Source: an uncultured Chloracidobacterium sp. (GTDB lineage Bacteria > Acidobacteriota > Blastocatellia > Pyrinomonadales > Pyrinomonadaceae). From it: a DNA stretch of 34,381 bases. The translations under genes and the position numbers were made by a program. The notes under the pieces are model-generated. The model made no database searches. It was not told the DNA's origin and saw nothing but the letters and a program-made list of their open reading frames with translations. Positions 1 through 7,708 of the stretch are shown one piece after another. The DNA lies in contig CALDGX010000246.1 of NCBI GenBank assembly GCA_937941715.1, positions 1 to 34,381 on the forward strand, written 5' to 3'. The first letter of the stretch is position 1, and each line of letters starts with the position of its first letter.

Positions 1-576
1 GTTCCTGCCGCGAAATTGGTCGCATCAGGCGTTGCAAGGTCTATCGAAAAGGTGCGGATCGTCGATGTGCTCGGCACGCCGCATTATGAGATCGCCTACC
101 GAACATCTGACGACAAGGACGAACTCGCCGTCGCTGATGCCATCAGCGGCACGGTGCGTCCGCCGATCTCCGAGGACGAAGCGATACGCATCGCGACATC
201 GGCTCTGCGTTCCGCGTTGCCGATCAAGAGTGTCGCTTTCATCACGAAAGAAAACGTCGGCGGCCATCACGAGTATCACGAAAAACCTCTGCCGGCGTGG
301 GCAGTATCATTCGAAAATAGCGACAACCTGACCGTTTACCTGTCCGCCCAAACAGGCCAGATCGGAGCGTTTCGCACGGGCAATTGGCGCATCTTCGACT
401 TTTTCTGGATGCTCCACACGATGGACTTCAATGAACGCGACAACATCAACAACTGGCTGTTGCGAGGCTTTTCAGCGCTTGGTTTACTGACTATCGCGTC
501 CGGTTTCCTGCTGTTTTTCGTCAGCTCAAAGCCAGTACGACGAATTTTCGCATCTCGTCGAGATTGCGCTACTTAG
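1..576 (+). CDS. PepSY domain membrane protein, 3' part
   Basis: The reading frame is open from the first base, so the gene begins left of the window and only its last 191 codons are present. The visible part holds a PepSY-type alpha/beta region (PISEDEAIRIA, followed by a strand rich in AVSF and TVYLSAQTG). It then has the WRIFDFFWMLHTMDF segment characteristic of PepSY-associated membrane proteins and a last membrane helix (GLLTIASGFLLFFV) with a basic cytoplasmic tail. Proteins of this class lie in the inner membrane and often accompany iron or copper reductive uptake or peptidase control; no specific role can be assigned here. Its stop codon overlaps the 3' end of the convergent dsbA-like gene by 8 bases. 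The family call is fairly secure, the function is not. Confidence 0.8.
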   Translation, partial: VPAAKLVASGVARSIEKVRIVDVLGTPHYEIAYRTSDDKDELAVADAISGTVRPPISEDEAIRIATSALRSALPIKSVAFITKENVGGHHEYHEKPLPAWAVSFENSDNLTVYLSAQTGQIGAFRTGNWRIFDFFWMLHTMDFNERDNINNWLLRGFSALGLLTIASGFLLFFVSSKPVRRIFASRRDCAT

Positions 577-1252
577 CCAACTCCTCAGCGATCAGCGCTC
601 GTAGATCTGCCTCGCTAAATCTGACCAGCATTCTCCCATTGACAAAGAACTGCGGCGTCTTTCGAACGCCCAATCCCTGTCCGTCCTTTTTGTCGAGTTC
701 GATCTTTGCGGCATAGCGATTTTCTTTGATCGCCGCGTTCATCTTTTCGATATCCAGACCCAGTTCCATCGCGTACCTCTCGAACAGGGCCTTAATGTCC
801 GGCTTCGGAGCGGTTGCGGGAGCACCGTGCTTTTCGCCCCATTCCGGCTGCTTCTCAAACAGCAGTTCACGCGCCTGCCAGAACTTTCCTTGCTCGCCGG
901 CAGCCTCGGTGAGGTTGGCAGCATTGAGTGAGTTCGGGTGCAGCGGCATATACCGAGCGGCAAATCGGATCTTGCCGTCATAGTCCTTGAGCACCTTTTT
1001 GATCACGGGGCTGAATGCCGCACACGATTCACACTCAGGGTCGTAAAACTCGACAAGGGTGACCTTAGCGTCCGCCGGGCCCAGGATCGGTGTATCGGGA
1101 CGAAGTAATTGCCCCGAGGACGCTGCCGGGCCTGTTGCGTTGGCCGGTCTTCGCACCTCCTGTACCGACGTGCGGTAATAGCCCGATCCGATAAATGCCG
1201 CGGCCACGACCACCAGAATAATTCCACCTAAAATTATAAATTCCTTTTTCAT
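569..1252 (-). CDS. DsbA-family thiol:disulfide oxidoreductase, membrane anchored
   Basis: The 227-residue protein has an N-terminal anchor or uncleaved signal (residues 5-24, IILGGIILVVVAAAF). It is followed by a low-complexity linker and a thioredoxin fold with the active-site pair C74-E-S-C77 after VEFYDPE and the conserved cis-proline at T199-P200 before QFFVNG. The family (DsbA/BdbD, DSBA-like thioredoxin) oxidises or isomerises cysteines of exported proteins. The gene starts 4 bases after the stop of the dsbB-like gene, so the two form an oxidase/re-oxidase operon. The CESC dipeptide differs from the CPHC of E. coli DsbA, so redox potential and preference for oxidation over reduction cannot be read from sequence. 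The ATG is preceded by AGGA about ten bases upstream, inside dsbB. Confidence 0.9.
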   Translation of the reverse strand: MKKEFIILGGIILVVVAAAFIGSGYYRTSVQEVRRPANATGPAASSGQLLRPDTPILGPADAKVTLVEFYDPECESCAAFSPVIKKVLKDYDGKIRFAARYMPLHPNSLNAANLTEAAGEQGKFWQARELLFEKQPEWGEKHGAPATAPKPDIKALFERYAMELGLDIEKMNAAIKENRYAAKIELDKKDGQGLGVRKTPQFFVNGRMLVRFSEADLRALIAEELAK

Positions 1253-1256
1253 ATAT

Positions 1257-1703
1257 CTATTTTTCCTGTGGCCTGTAGGCCAATAAACTAAGCGTCAAAA
1301 CGACAAATGAGAGCAGCCCCATCAGCGGGATGGTAATAAACCCGAGCCATTCGATCTGTATTGCGTTGCACGGCACGCCGGCGGTGCAGGGCGTAATGCT
1401 CTCGGGGATAAAACCGTAATAAAGGAGATTGTGATAGATCGAGATGGCAAGGCCGATAAGCGCGAGCGGGATCGCGTAGATCCGCCAGCCATCGTCGCCG
1501 CGGATTATACCGATACCGATGATCACGACCAGCGGGTACATCGCGATCCGCTGATACCAGCAGAGAACGCACGGCGGCAGATCCATGACCTCGCTGAAAA
1601 ACAGGCTTCCGACCATTCCCAATAGAGCGATCGACCAAGCCGCATAAGGCAAAACGCTGTTAATGCCGGACCGCCCGGTATTTGTGGTTTCTAAGTGTTC
1701 CAT
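1257..1703 (-). CDS. dsbB: DsbB/BdbC-family disulfide bond formation protein
   Basis: The 148-residue protein has four predicted membrane helices. It carries the two periplasmic cysteine pairs expected for quinone-linked re-oxidation of a DsbA: C45-V-L-C48 after helix 1, followed by WYQR, and C106/C112 in the loop between helices 3 and 4 (TPCTAGVPC). The PPCxLCWYQR sequence is the hallmark of the family. The length is closer to the short BdbC type than to E. coli DsbB. It is the first gene of a two-gene unit with the downstream dsbA-like gene (4-base gap), so its product should keep that partner oxidised and pass electrons to the quinone pool. No convincing Shine-Dalgarno sequence precedes the ATG. 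Confidence 0.93.
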   Translation of the reverse strand: MEHLETTNTGRSGINSVLPYAAWSIALLGMVGSLFFSEVMDLPPCVLCWYQRIAMYPLVVIIGIGIIRGDDGWRIYAIPLALIGLAISIYHNLLYYGFIPESITPCTAGVPCNAIQIEWLGFITIPLMGLLSFVVLTLSLLAYRPQEK

Positions 1704-1822
1704 AGCAATGATCCGGCATCCGAATCGCCGCCGCTATTTGCGAGTTTGTTTACTGTTGATCAACGTGTGTGTCCGGAACCTTTTGTCAGGACACATAAAT
1801 GGGCGCAGAAATGGAATGGAGA

Positions 1823-2143
1823 TCAGGCCTTTGGCGGGAGCCAAACGCAGTTAGGTTCGATCGAATGATATGAAGTTTTAGACACGAAAGCCTTCGCTGC
1901 GGCCGCAACGCGGTTTCGACGGTCGTCCCGGGAATATGTCGGTGAGTGTGTGATGAGCGTCTCGTCACAGCACGGGCCTTCGCACGGCAGCAGATCGTCA
2001 CTTTGTTCCGGTGCCGCATCCGCAGCGGCCATCAAGGATTGCCGCGAACCATTGTCAGGATCGCCGCCATAATTTACTGCCGCCGCCGGAAGCGCGGTCA
2101 GCAGCACGAGGCAGACGATAATACTCAACACAAACACTCTCAC
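1823..2143 (-). CDS. small secreted cysteine-containing protein, unknown
   Basis: This is a 106-codon frame starting with GTG. Residues 1-22 form a good signal peptide (MRVFVLSIIVCLVLLTALPAAA) with a cleavage site after the AAA. The mature part is acidic at first, has a cysteine knot-like patch LLPCEGPCCDE (three cysteines) and a fourth cysteine near the end (EPNCVW). I recognise no family. Its position just upstream of dsbB-dsbA on the same strand makes it a conceivable Dsb substrate, but that is inference from proximity. No strong ribosome-binding site is visible before the GTG, so the gene call rests mainly on the signal peptide. Confidence 0.5.
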   Translation of the reverse strand: MRVFVLSIIVCLVLLTALPAAAVNYGGDPDNGSRQSLMAAADAAPEQSDDLLPCEGPCCDETLITHSPTYSRDDRRNRVAAAAKAFVSKTSYHSIEPNCVWLPPKA

Positions 2144-2216
2144 GCGATAATTGCCTTAGTGTATTTTCGCCTGACAGAGCGTTTACCGCAAGCGAACGCA
2201 GTTGGGCGACAGCCCT

Positions 2217-3320
2217 TTAGACGTTAAAGCGAAAATCGACCACGTCGCCGTCCTGCATTACATACTCTTTACCTTCTAACCGGGCTAGGCCCTTTTCGCT
2301 AGCGGCTTTTCTCGATCCGCAGGCGACGAGGTCTTCATACGAAATGATCTCAGCTCGAATAAAGCCACGTTCGATATCGGTGTGGATCTCGCCGGCGGCC
2401 TGCGGTGCCTTGGTGCCGATCGGGATCGTCCAGGCACGGACCTCCTTTTCGCCGGCGGTCAAGAACGACATTAGCCCGAGCATATGATACGCGGCCTTGA
2501 TCAGTTTATCGACGCCGCTCGATGTCAGGCCGAGGTCACGCAGGTATTCGTCGCGTTCCTCTGGGTCGAGGGCGACCAGTTCCGCCTCAAGTTTTGCGCA
2601 TATGACCACGACATCGGCATTTTCGGCCTCGGCATGCTTCATCACCTCGGCGACGTGCGGATTTGACGCCGGGTCGGCGAGCGAACCCTCATCCACATTG
2701 GCGGCGTAAATGGTTGGTTTGGTCGAGAGAAAGAACCACGTCTTGAGGATCGCACGCTCGTCGTCGGTCAGGTCCGCGGCGCGTGCCGCCCGTCCCTCTT
2801 CAAGCAGCGGCTGGATCTTGTCCAGGATCTCGATCTCGGTCTTTGCCGCCTTGTCCCCGGATGCTTTGATCGCCCTTTGCGCCTTTTCACGACGCTTGGC
2901 GGCCGAGGCGAGGTCGGCGAGTGCAAGTTCGATCTGGATCGTCTCGATGTCGCGGATAGGGTTGACCGAACCCTCGACGTGAACGATATTGTCATCCTCA
3001 AAACACCTGACGACCTGTATCACTGCATCGCATTCGCGTATATTCGCCAAAAACTGGTTGCCGAGGCCCTCGCCCTTTGACGCGCCGCGGACGAGTCCGG
3101 CAATGTCCAGAAACTCGACCGTCGCGGGCACCGTCTTTTGCGCGTTATTCAGCTTTTCGAGCACGGCGAGGCGCTCGTCCGGAACGGCGACAACGCCGAT
3201 ATTGGGCTCGATCGTGGCAAACGGATAATTTGCCGCCAATGCCGCTTCCTGAGCGGTCAAAGCATTAAAGAGTGTCGATTTTCCGACGTTGGGCAGACCA
3301 ACTATTCCAGCTTGTAACAT
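2217..3320 (-). CDS. ychF: YchF (OLA1-type) redox-regulated ATPase
   Basis: The 367-residue protein has the usual length and order for YchF. The P-loop is G8-LPNVGKST near the N terminus, followed by NYPFATIEPN, the G3 motif D72-IAGLV with GASKGEGLGNQFL, a helical insertion (about 130-200), and a C-terminal TGS domain ending in QDGDVVDFRFNV. The G4 position reads N208-V-D-E instead of NKxD; this replacement is the family feature that shifts specificity from GTP to ATP. YchF proteins bind ribosomes and act in stress or translation quality control. A longer frame extends 52 codons upstream, but the methionine before LQAGIVGLPNVGKST is the conserved start and has an AGGA about ten bases before it. 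Confidence 0.97.
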   Translation of the reverse strand: MLQAGIVGLPNVGKSTLFNALTAQEAALAANYPFATIEPNIGVVAVPDERLAVLEKLNNAQKTVPATVEFLDIAGLVRGASKGEGLGNQFLANIRECDAVIQVVRCFEDDNIVHVEGSVNPIRDIETIQIELALADLASAAKRREKAQRAIKASGDKAAKTEIEILDKIQPLLEEGRAARAADLTDDERAILKTWFFLSTKPTIYAANVDEGSLADPASNPHVAEVMKHAEAENADVVVICAKLEAELVALDPEERDEYLRDLGLTSSGVDKLIKAAYHMLGLMSFLTAGEKEVRAWTIPIGTKAPQAAGEIHTDIERGFIRAEIISYEDLVACGSRKAASEKGLARLEGKEYVMQDGDVVDFRFNV

Positions 3321-3354
3321 AAGGTCGTATTCCTGTAATCGTTCAAAAACTCTT

Positions 3355-3382
3355 ATTTTACAATCGAATGTACGATTTGCGA
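3355..3382 (-). promoter_or_regulatory. probable ychF promoter with shared bipartite element
   Basis: On the minus strand the sequence reads TCGCAAA, 3 bases, TACATTCGATT, then TGTAAAAT, offering TGTAAA or TAAAAT as a -10. It ends about 35 bases before the ychF ATG. The same two blocks, with 4 bases between them, lie at 6971-6992 just upstream of the DUF1906 gene in the same orientation. No good -35 is evident in this copy. Confidence 0.45.
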
Positions 3383-3537
3383 AATCGCGGCCAACTTCAG
3401 TTCGCTCGATCCGGTAACGCCGCCGGGTCGCCGAAACATGTTCCCGGGCCGACAGGCGTGATCCGAGCGTCGGCAATCAAGGCACATTTGCCTTTTCGTC
3501 CGCGTTTCATGCCGTATTCTCAGTCGTTGTTCGAGTC

Positions 3538-4461
3538 TTAACGGCGGGCATAGTACATCCCTATATTCGCGAGCCGCGATGCGTTCGCCGCCCCGAGCCA
3601 GGGAAACTCGCGCATGGCCTGCGGCACGATCTCAAATTCGGTGATCTTGCCTTCCATCTCCTCTTCGGCGAGGGCGTAAATGCGCGATTCGGCCTTTGAG
3701 ACGATCGCGGTGAGTTCGTCGATCTCCGGGTCGGTCAGTTCCGGATTGGTGATCCGCATCCGTTCGTGAATAGGCTTGCGAAAATTCTCGCCCCACTCGG
3801 TGGCAAGTCTCAGTGCCAGGTTGAGCAGTTCGTCCGAAAATGGCTCGCCCGAGCGGTGCGGCTCAACAACGGCCGTCGCCGCGGCGGCACGCTCAGGAAC
3901 GGATCGGTATGATCCGCGGTCTTCTGTAACCGCAAGATCGACATATCGGCCGGTGAAGTGATCCGGGAAGAACTTTATGAACGTCATTTGACAGGGTGCG
4001 TGCTCAGGAAATTCGATCGTCGCCTCGTAAAACCCGGGCGGTAGATGACCAATATGCAGCCGATAGACCGGTCGGCCGTTTTCCTCACCCGTGTTCGACG
4101 CTTCATATCGATCGGCCTCAAAATCCTTGACACGGTCGATGACGGTGAACGAGCTAATATCGAACTGCCCATCCGGCAGCAGTACCTCGATCACTTGATA
4201 GTGGATCGAAGTATCGACACGGGCTCCGGTGGGTTTCCGGCCGTCGATCGACGTTACCTTGACCGGACATTGCCCCGGCGGCACATTCTCGGCAAATGGC
4301 CGGACCTCGATCAGCGAGTCCCGCGGCACGGTGACCGCAAGGCCGTCGCCGCGATCTGGTATGATGACCGATTCGCCAGGCTCTAGTTCAAAGAGGGTCC
4401 CGTCCGGAAAGCTCGGGTTGCCGCGCAGAAAGAACAACTTGTATCGAGCGTCAGCAGTCAT
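3538..4461 (-). CDS. conserved-looking hypothetical protein, 307 aa
   Basis: I do not recognise this protein. It has no signal peptide and no membrane helix. The first ~180 residues look like beta-sandwich material (YKLFFLRGNPSFPDGTLFELEPGESVIIPDRG; LPPGFYEATIEFPEHAPCQMTFIKFFPD). A proline/alanine linker follows, then a mostly helical C-terminal region (about 205-307) containing ITNPELTDPEIDELTAIVSKAESRIYALAEEEMEGK. The gene starts 13 bases after the stop of the large DUF1906/FG-GAP gene on the same strand, so the two are probably co-transcribed. Two features count toward a real gene: the uninterrupted frame and coding-like composition. The start shown has a GGGAAG directly before the ATG, which is unusually close for a ribosome-binding site. 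Confidence 0.75.
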   Translation of the reverse strand: MTADARYKLFFLRGNPSFPDGTLFELEPGESVIIPDRGDGLAVTVPRDSLIEVRPFAENVPPGQCPVKVTSIDGRKPTGARVDTSIHYQVIEVLLPDGQFDISSFTVIDRVKDFEADRYEASNTGEENGRPVYRLHIGHLPPGFYEATIEFPEHAPCQMTFIKFFPDHFTGRYVDLAVTEDRGSYRSVPERAAAATAVVEPHRSGEPFSDELLNLALRLATEWGENFRKPIHERMRITNPELTDPEIDELTAIVSKAESRIYALAEEEMEGKITEFEIVPQAMREFPWLGAANASRLANIGMYYARR

Positions 4462-4474
4462 CTTCCCGGTTAGC

Positions 4475-6922
4475 CTATTGCGGCAGATACGCGTTCTCGA
4501 CCGGTCGGTCGCCGTTCAATCCGAATTGGACCGCCGTGAACCCTGCCTGACTGCGCAGCATATACCAAACCGCATTTGACGGCCGGAAGACCGCCGGGTC
4601 CGCCTTGCCGTCACCGTCAAAATCTCCGGGTGCCGCAATGTCGCCGACGGTGCCGAACGGAAACGCATAGTAGGTCAGATCCTCACTTCTAAGGATAAAC
4701 CACTCGCCGGTCGAGGGCCGCCAGAACGCGATGTCCGCCTTTCCGTCGCCGGTAAAATCAACCGGCACCGCCTGGTCGCTCGACACCCCGAACTGCGTCG
4801 CGAACACACCGCCTGAGCTTTTTTGGATCCACCACTCGGTTCCGGTCGCGCCGACCGGTCTGAATACGGCAATGTCCGTCTTACCGTCGCCGTCGTAATC
4901 GGCCGGAGCCGGTTTGTCGCCGGCCTGGCCGAACTGGATATATGTATATGTTCCCTGACTGTCGCTGTTCGCGATATACCAGGTGCTGTTCGATGGGCGA
5001 AACACGGCCAGATCGGTCTTGCCGTCGTTGTTGTAATCAGCCGCGACCGGCACATCGCCCGGCGATCCAAACGCTCTCGAAGTGTAGACGCCGGCCTTTG
5101 TCAGCAAGTGCCAAACCCCATCGGCCGGCCGAAATACCGCGGTATCGGTCTTACCGTCGCCGTCAAAATCGCCCGGCACCGGAATGTCGCCCGGCGCGCC
5201 GAAAGCCACGCCGCCGGCCGAACCGTTTGAACTATTGAGGCAATACCAAAGCCCCGCGTCGGGTCGAAAAATACTCACGTCAGACTTGCCGTCGCCGTCA
5301 AAATCAGCGTTTTTATTTTTTGCGACCGTCAGGCCCGCGACCGGACCGTCCGCAATGTCGCCGTCGATATTGAACGTCACTCCGCCCCACGTTTCGTTAT
5401 GCGGATTTTGCCACTGCTTGATCCGCTGATGATTGGCCCACACATTGGTCGGGACGACCGGCGACGGCGAATTATAGGTCCACACCGACATCACAAGGTC
5501 CCACCGCGCCAGCCATACCGCTTCCATACGGCTCGGCTCGGGAATCCCGATCCAGTCATTCACCGCGTTTGTCGGCGAACCATAGACGCCTGATTTGTAA
5601 TTGAGTTCCTTGATCCGGTCGGTCCAGCCCTTGAGAAATGCGGTCGTCGCAACGCGGCAGCCCGGCGTGTTGACGGTCTCGCTATAGCTCTCCATGTCGT
5701 AGTACAGGATCGAGCCGGCCGTCAGGCCGAGATTAACGGCGGCCGTCACGGCAATATCCGCTTCGCCGCGGCCCTGCTGTTCGGCGACCGCGGGGTCATA
5801 ACTGAGCTTGGCCGTGGTCATTGATGATGTGCACGGCGATTGATAGCCGACGACCGTCGGTATCAACCCCCATCCCATCGCAGTGACCTGATCGACCCAC
5901 GATGCCGACAGATTGGGTTGCGCGGCACAGGCTCGATTTCGGCCGCTCATGTAGATATTCATATCGAAATACGGCGACGTATTCCACCAAATCTGCATTT
6001 GCGAAACGGTCGGCGAATCACACTTATCAAATCCTCGGTTGAGACTGATCCGCGTGTTACCTCCCGGCGGCATCGCCGGATCGTTCGGCCGCATGGCGGC
6101 GCGCTGTGCAATTGCCGCCTGGTTCCGGGCAAGTTCCCTGATCAATTCCGGCGTTATGTCCACCCCAGCGGCGGTCCTTATGCGGGTTTCCTGGATGCAC
6201 CTTGATTTGTGACCAAAACATGTGCCTCGCTGGGTCAGGAGCCAAGGTGAGCGCCCGCCTGCCGCCGTCACCACCACCTCGTCCGCCGTCAGCCCCGCCG
6301 AATCTCGCAGTTGCTCGAACCGGGCGGCGAGCCTCGAATCTTCGCCTTTTGCGAGGTCAGACCGCGACTCGACGAACGTCCACGACCGGCCGTCGTCATT
6401 CGAAACATAGGTTGCCCGGCGATCAAAATTCGAGCTTGACATAAGTCTGAGCCGGAGTTTCAGCACGCCGTCGGCCGTTGTCAGTTCGCCTGTCGAGTGA
6501 TCAGCTTCGTTGAGGTCTTCCGGTCGGATCTCGATCGGCAATTGAGACCAGTGCCCACCACCGTCGCGGGTGATCACGAGTGCAAATCTGCCCGTTATTC
6601 GGTTTGAGATCACCAGTCTGATCGTTCCGTCCGCCTCGACATCCGCCCCGGCGATACCGTCCGCCAACCCCAGCGGCAGGTTCAGCCGTTTCCAAGAAGA
6701 ACCGCTGATGTCGCCGACAAAAACATCTCGGTCGGTAAATACGACGCCGTCTTTTGCCGTACGTACGATGCCCTTGATCAGCACTGCCGAGGGGTCGCCC
6801 TCCGAACCTACTTCCGCAGCGGCGTTCGCCGGTTCGATTAGCGGTTGCTGCGGAGTCATGCTGACTGCGGTCACCAACAGGCAGAGAATTAGGGTTGCGA
6901 TCGGGAAGATCTTGGATTTCAT
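4475..6922 (-). CDS. secreted protein: Asp-box motifs, DUF1906 domain, six FG-GAP repeats
   Basis: This is an 815-residue exported protein. The signal sequence (KSKIFPIATLILCLLVTAVSM) is followed by a region with two Asp-box-like turns (TRDGGGHWS near 119; SNDDGRSW near 172), as in sialidase-type beta-propellers. Next is a DUF1906/Rv2525c-like glycoside-hydrolase-like TIM-barrel domain (about 297-525; GFDKCDSPT, GWGLIPTVVGYQSPC, ILYYDMESY, GVYGSP, KQWQ, DGDIAD). Six FG-GAP/VCBS-type repeats with DxDxDGKxD calcium loops fill about 530-800. DUF1906 domains are thought to act on cell-wall or other glycans, but no substrate can be given. The ATG chosen has GAGG six bases upstream (6929-6932) and a promoter at 6966-6995; the alternative TTG four codons earlier lacks this support. 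The next gene downstream is 13 bases away. Confidence 0.88.
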   Translation of the reverse strand: MKSKIFPIATLILCLLVTAVSMTPQQPLIEPANAAAEVGSEGDPSAVLIKGIVRTAKDGVVFTDRDVFVGDISGSSWKRLNLPLGLADGIAGADVEADGTIRLVISNRITGRFALVITRDGGGHWSQLPIEIRPEDLNEADHSTGELTTADGVLKLRLRLMSSSNFDRRATYVSNDDGRSWTFVESRSDLAKGEDSRLAARFEQLRDSAGLTADEVVVTAAGGRSPWLLTQRGTCFGHKSRCIQETRIRTAAGVDITPELIRELARNQAAIAQRAAMRPNDPAMPPGGNTRISLNRGFDKCDSPTVSQMQIWWNTSPYFDMNIYMSGRNRACAAQPNLSASWVDQVTAMGWGLIPTVVGYQSPCTSSMTTAKLSYDPAVAEQQGRGEADIAVTAAVNLGLTAGSILYYDMESYSETVNTPGCRVATTAFLKGWTDRIKELNYKSGVYGSPTNAVNDWIGIPEPSRMEAVWLARWDLVMSVWTYNSPSPVVPTNVWANHQRIKQWQNPHNETWGGVTFNIDGDIADGPVAGLTVAKNKNADFDGDGKSDVSIFRPDAGLWYCLNSSNGSAGGVAFGAPGDIPVPGDFDGDGKTDTAVFRPADGVWHLLTKAGVYTSRAFGSPGDVPVAADYNNDGKTDLAVFRPSNSTWYIANSDSQGTYTYIQFGQAGDKPAPADYDGDGKTDIAVFRPVGATGTEWWIQKSSGGVFATQFGVSSDQAVPVDFTGDGKADIAFWRPSTGEWFILRSEDLTYYAFPFGTVGDIAAPGDFDGDGKADPAVFRPSNAVWYMLRSQAGFTAVQFGLNGDRPVENAYLPQ
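4603..5310 (-). repeat. six tandem FG-GAP coding repeats, ~132-140 bp period
   Basis: Within the DUF1906 gene, the segment encoding DGDGKxDxAVFRP recurs at about 4603, 4738, 4880, 5018, 5150 and 5285. The plus-strand block ccgtcgccgtcaaaatc (and close variants) marks each unit. Each unit is 44-47 codons and ends in FG...GDxP. Repeat 3 has an NNDGK loop and repeat 5 a TGDGK loop; the others are DGDGK. DNA similarity between units is high enough to allow unequal crossing-over. Confidence 0.9.
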
Positions 6923-6965
6923 AATTGGCCTCAAACTATGAGCGATCGTTATGGGTTTCGCGTAA

Positions 6966-6995
6966 AGTATAATCGAATGTAACAGTTTGCGACAA
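6966..6995 (-). promoter_or_regulatory. promoter of the DUF1906/FG-GAP gene
   Basis: Minus-strand TTGTCG (6990-6995), an 18-base spacer and TATACT (6966-6971, five of six consensus bases) precede the ATG at 6922 by a suitable distance. The spacer contains TCGCAAA-N4-TACATTCGAT, the element also present upstream of ychF. It is divergent from the plus-strand promoter at 7043-7070. Confidence 0.6.
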
Positions 6996-7042
6996 GACCC
7001 ATTTCTTCGAAGCCGCCGCCGGAAACGCGCCGGGCGATCAGG

Positions 7043-7070
7043 TTGAGAGTTATCGTTAAGTGGTTATAAT
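7043..7070 (+). promoter_or_regulatory. promoter of the zinc-ribbon/PH gene and probably rfbBD
   Basis: TTGAGA (7043-7048), a 16-base spacer and a perfect TATAAT (7065-7070) are followed by GGGGAG (7093-7098) and the ATG at 7106. This is one of the best sigma-70-like promoters in the window. Confidence 0.7.
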
Positions 7071-7105
7071 GTTTCTGACAAAGAACAACGCCGGGGAGCG
7101 AAACT

Positions 7106-7678
7106 ATGTATTGCATCAAATGCGGTTCTGAGAACTCGGACGAAGCTCAATTTTGCCGTAAGTGCGGAAATTCGATCGAGCCTGAAGTTGAAACGAAGGT
7201 TGCGGGCCGGCCCGCCGACCAGCCCGGCGGCGCAGATGGGATCGTAGTCTTTTCGATAGGCCCGACACTGAAATTCATCAAGATCGGATATGTCCTTGCG
7301 GCGATCGGGGCATTATTGTTGGTCGCGTTGCTGAGCGTTTTCGGAGTAACGGTGCTGATCGCGATACCGCTGGGCCTGATGATGTTCCTGGTACCGGCGT
7401 TCTATCATATAAAGGCAAAACTTGTCCGATATTCGCTGCGGGATACGCAGATCGAGGTCGACGAGGGCCTGATATCGCGCACGACACGCAATATCCCGCT
7501 GAGGCGTATCCAGGACGTGACCGTTACGACATCGTTCCTCCAACGAATATTGGGGTTTGGCGATCTGGTTATCGATAACGCCAGCGAGGACGGCGGCAAG
7601 GTCGCGCTCAAGAACATCGACTCACCTCAGGAATACGCGGAGGTTCTGCTCAAGCACATGCGCCGCCTCGACAGTTAA
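7106..7678 (+). CDS. zinc-ribbon and bacterial PH (bPH2, YdbT-like) membrane protein
   Basis: The 190-residue protein opens with a zinc ribbon (C3-x2-C6 ... C17-x2-C20, YCIKCGSENSDEAQFCRKCG). A short linker and two adjacent membrane helices (about 58-98, IGYVLAAIGALLLVALLSVF and LLIAIP...FLVPAFY) follow. The C-terminal bacterial PH-like domain of the DUF304/bPH2 type has the typical DEGLISRTTRNIPLRRIQDVTV and GDLVIDNASEDGG. Proteins of this architecture sit in the cytoplasmic membrane; their role is not established. GGGGAG lies 7 bases before the ATG. rfbB begins 30 bases after the stop without a terminator, so the gene is probably the first of a rfbB-rfbD transcript. Confidence 0.88.
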   Translation: MYCIKCGSENSDEAQFCRKCGNSIEPEVETKVAGRPADQPGGADGIVVFSIGPTLKFIKIGYVLAAIGALLLVALLSVFGVTVLIAIPLGLMMFLVPAFYHIKAKLVRYSLRDTQIEVDEGLISRTTRNIPLRRIQDVTVTTSFLQRILGFGDLVIDNASEDGGKVALKNIDSPQEYAEVLLKHMRRLDS

Positions 7679-7708
7679 GCCGGCAGTGATCGTTGATCTC
7701 CTTTTTGT

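Noticed and set aside
1755..1764. Palindrome GTTGATCAAC upstream of dsbB
   Set aside because: A single 10-base palindrome without repeats or a recognisable promoter is not enough to call an operator.
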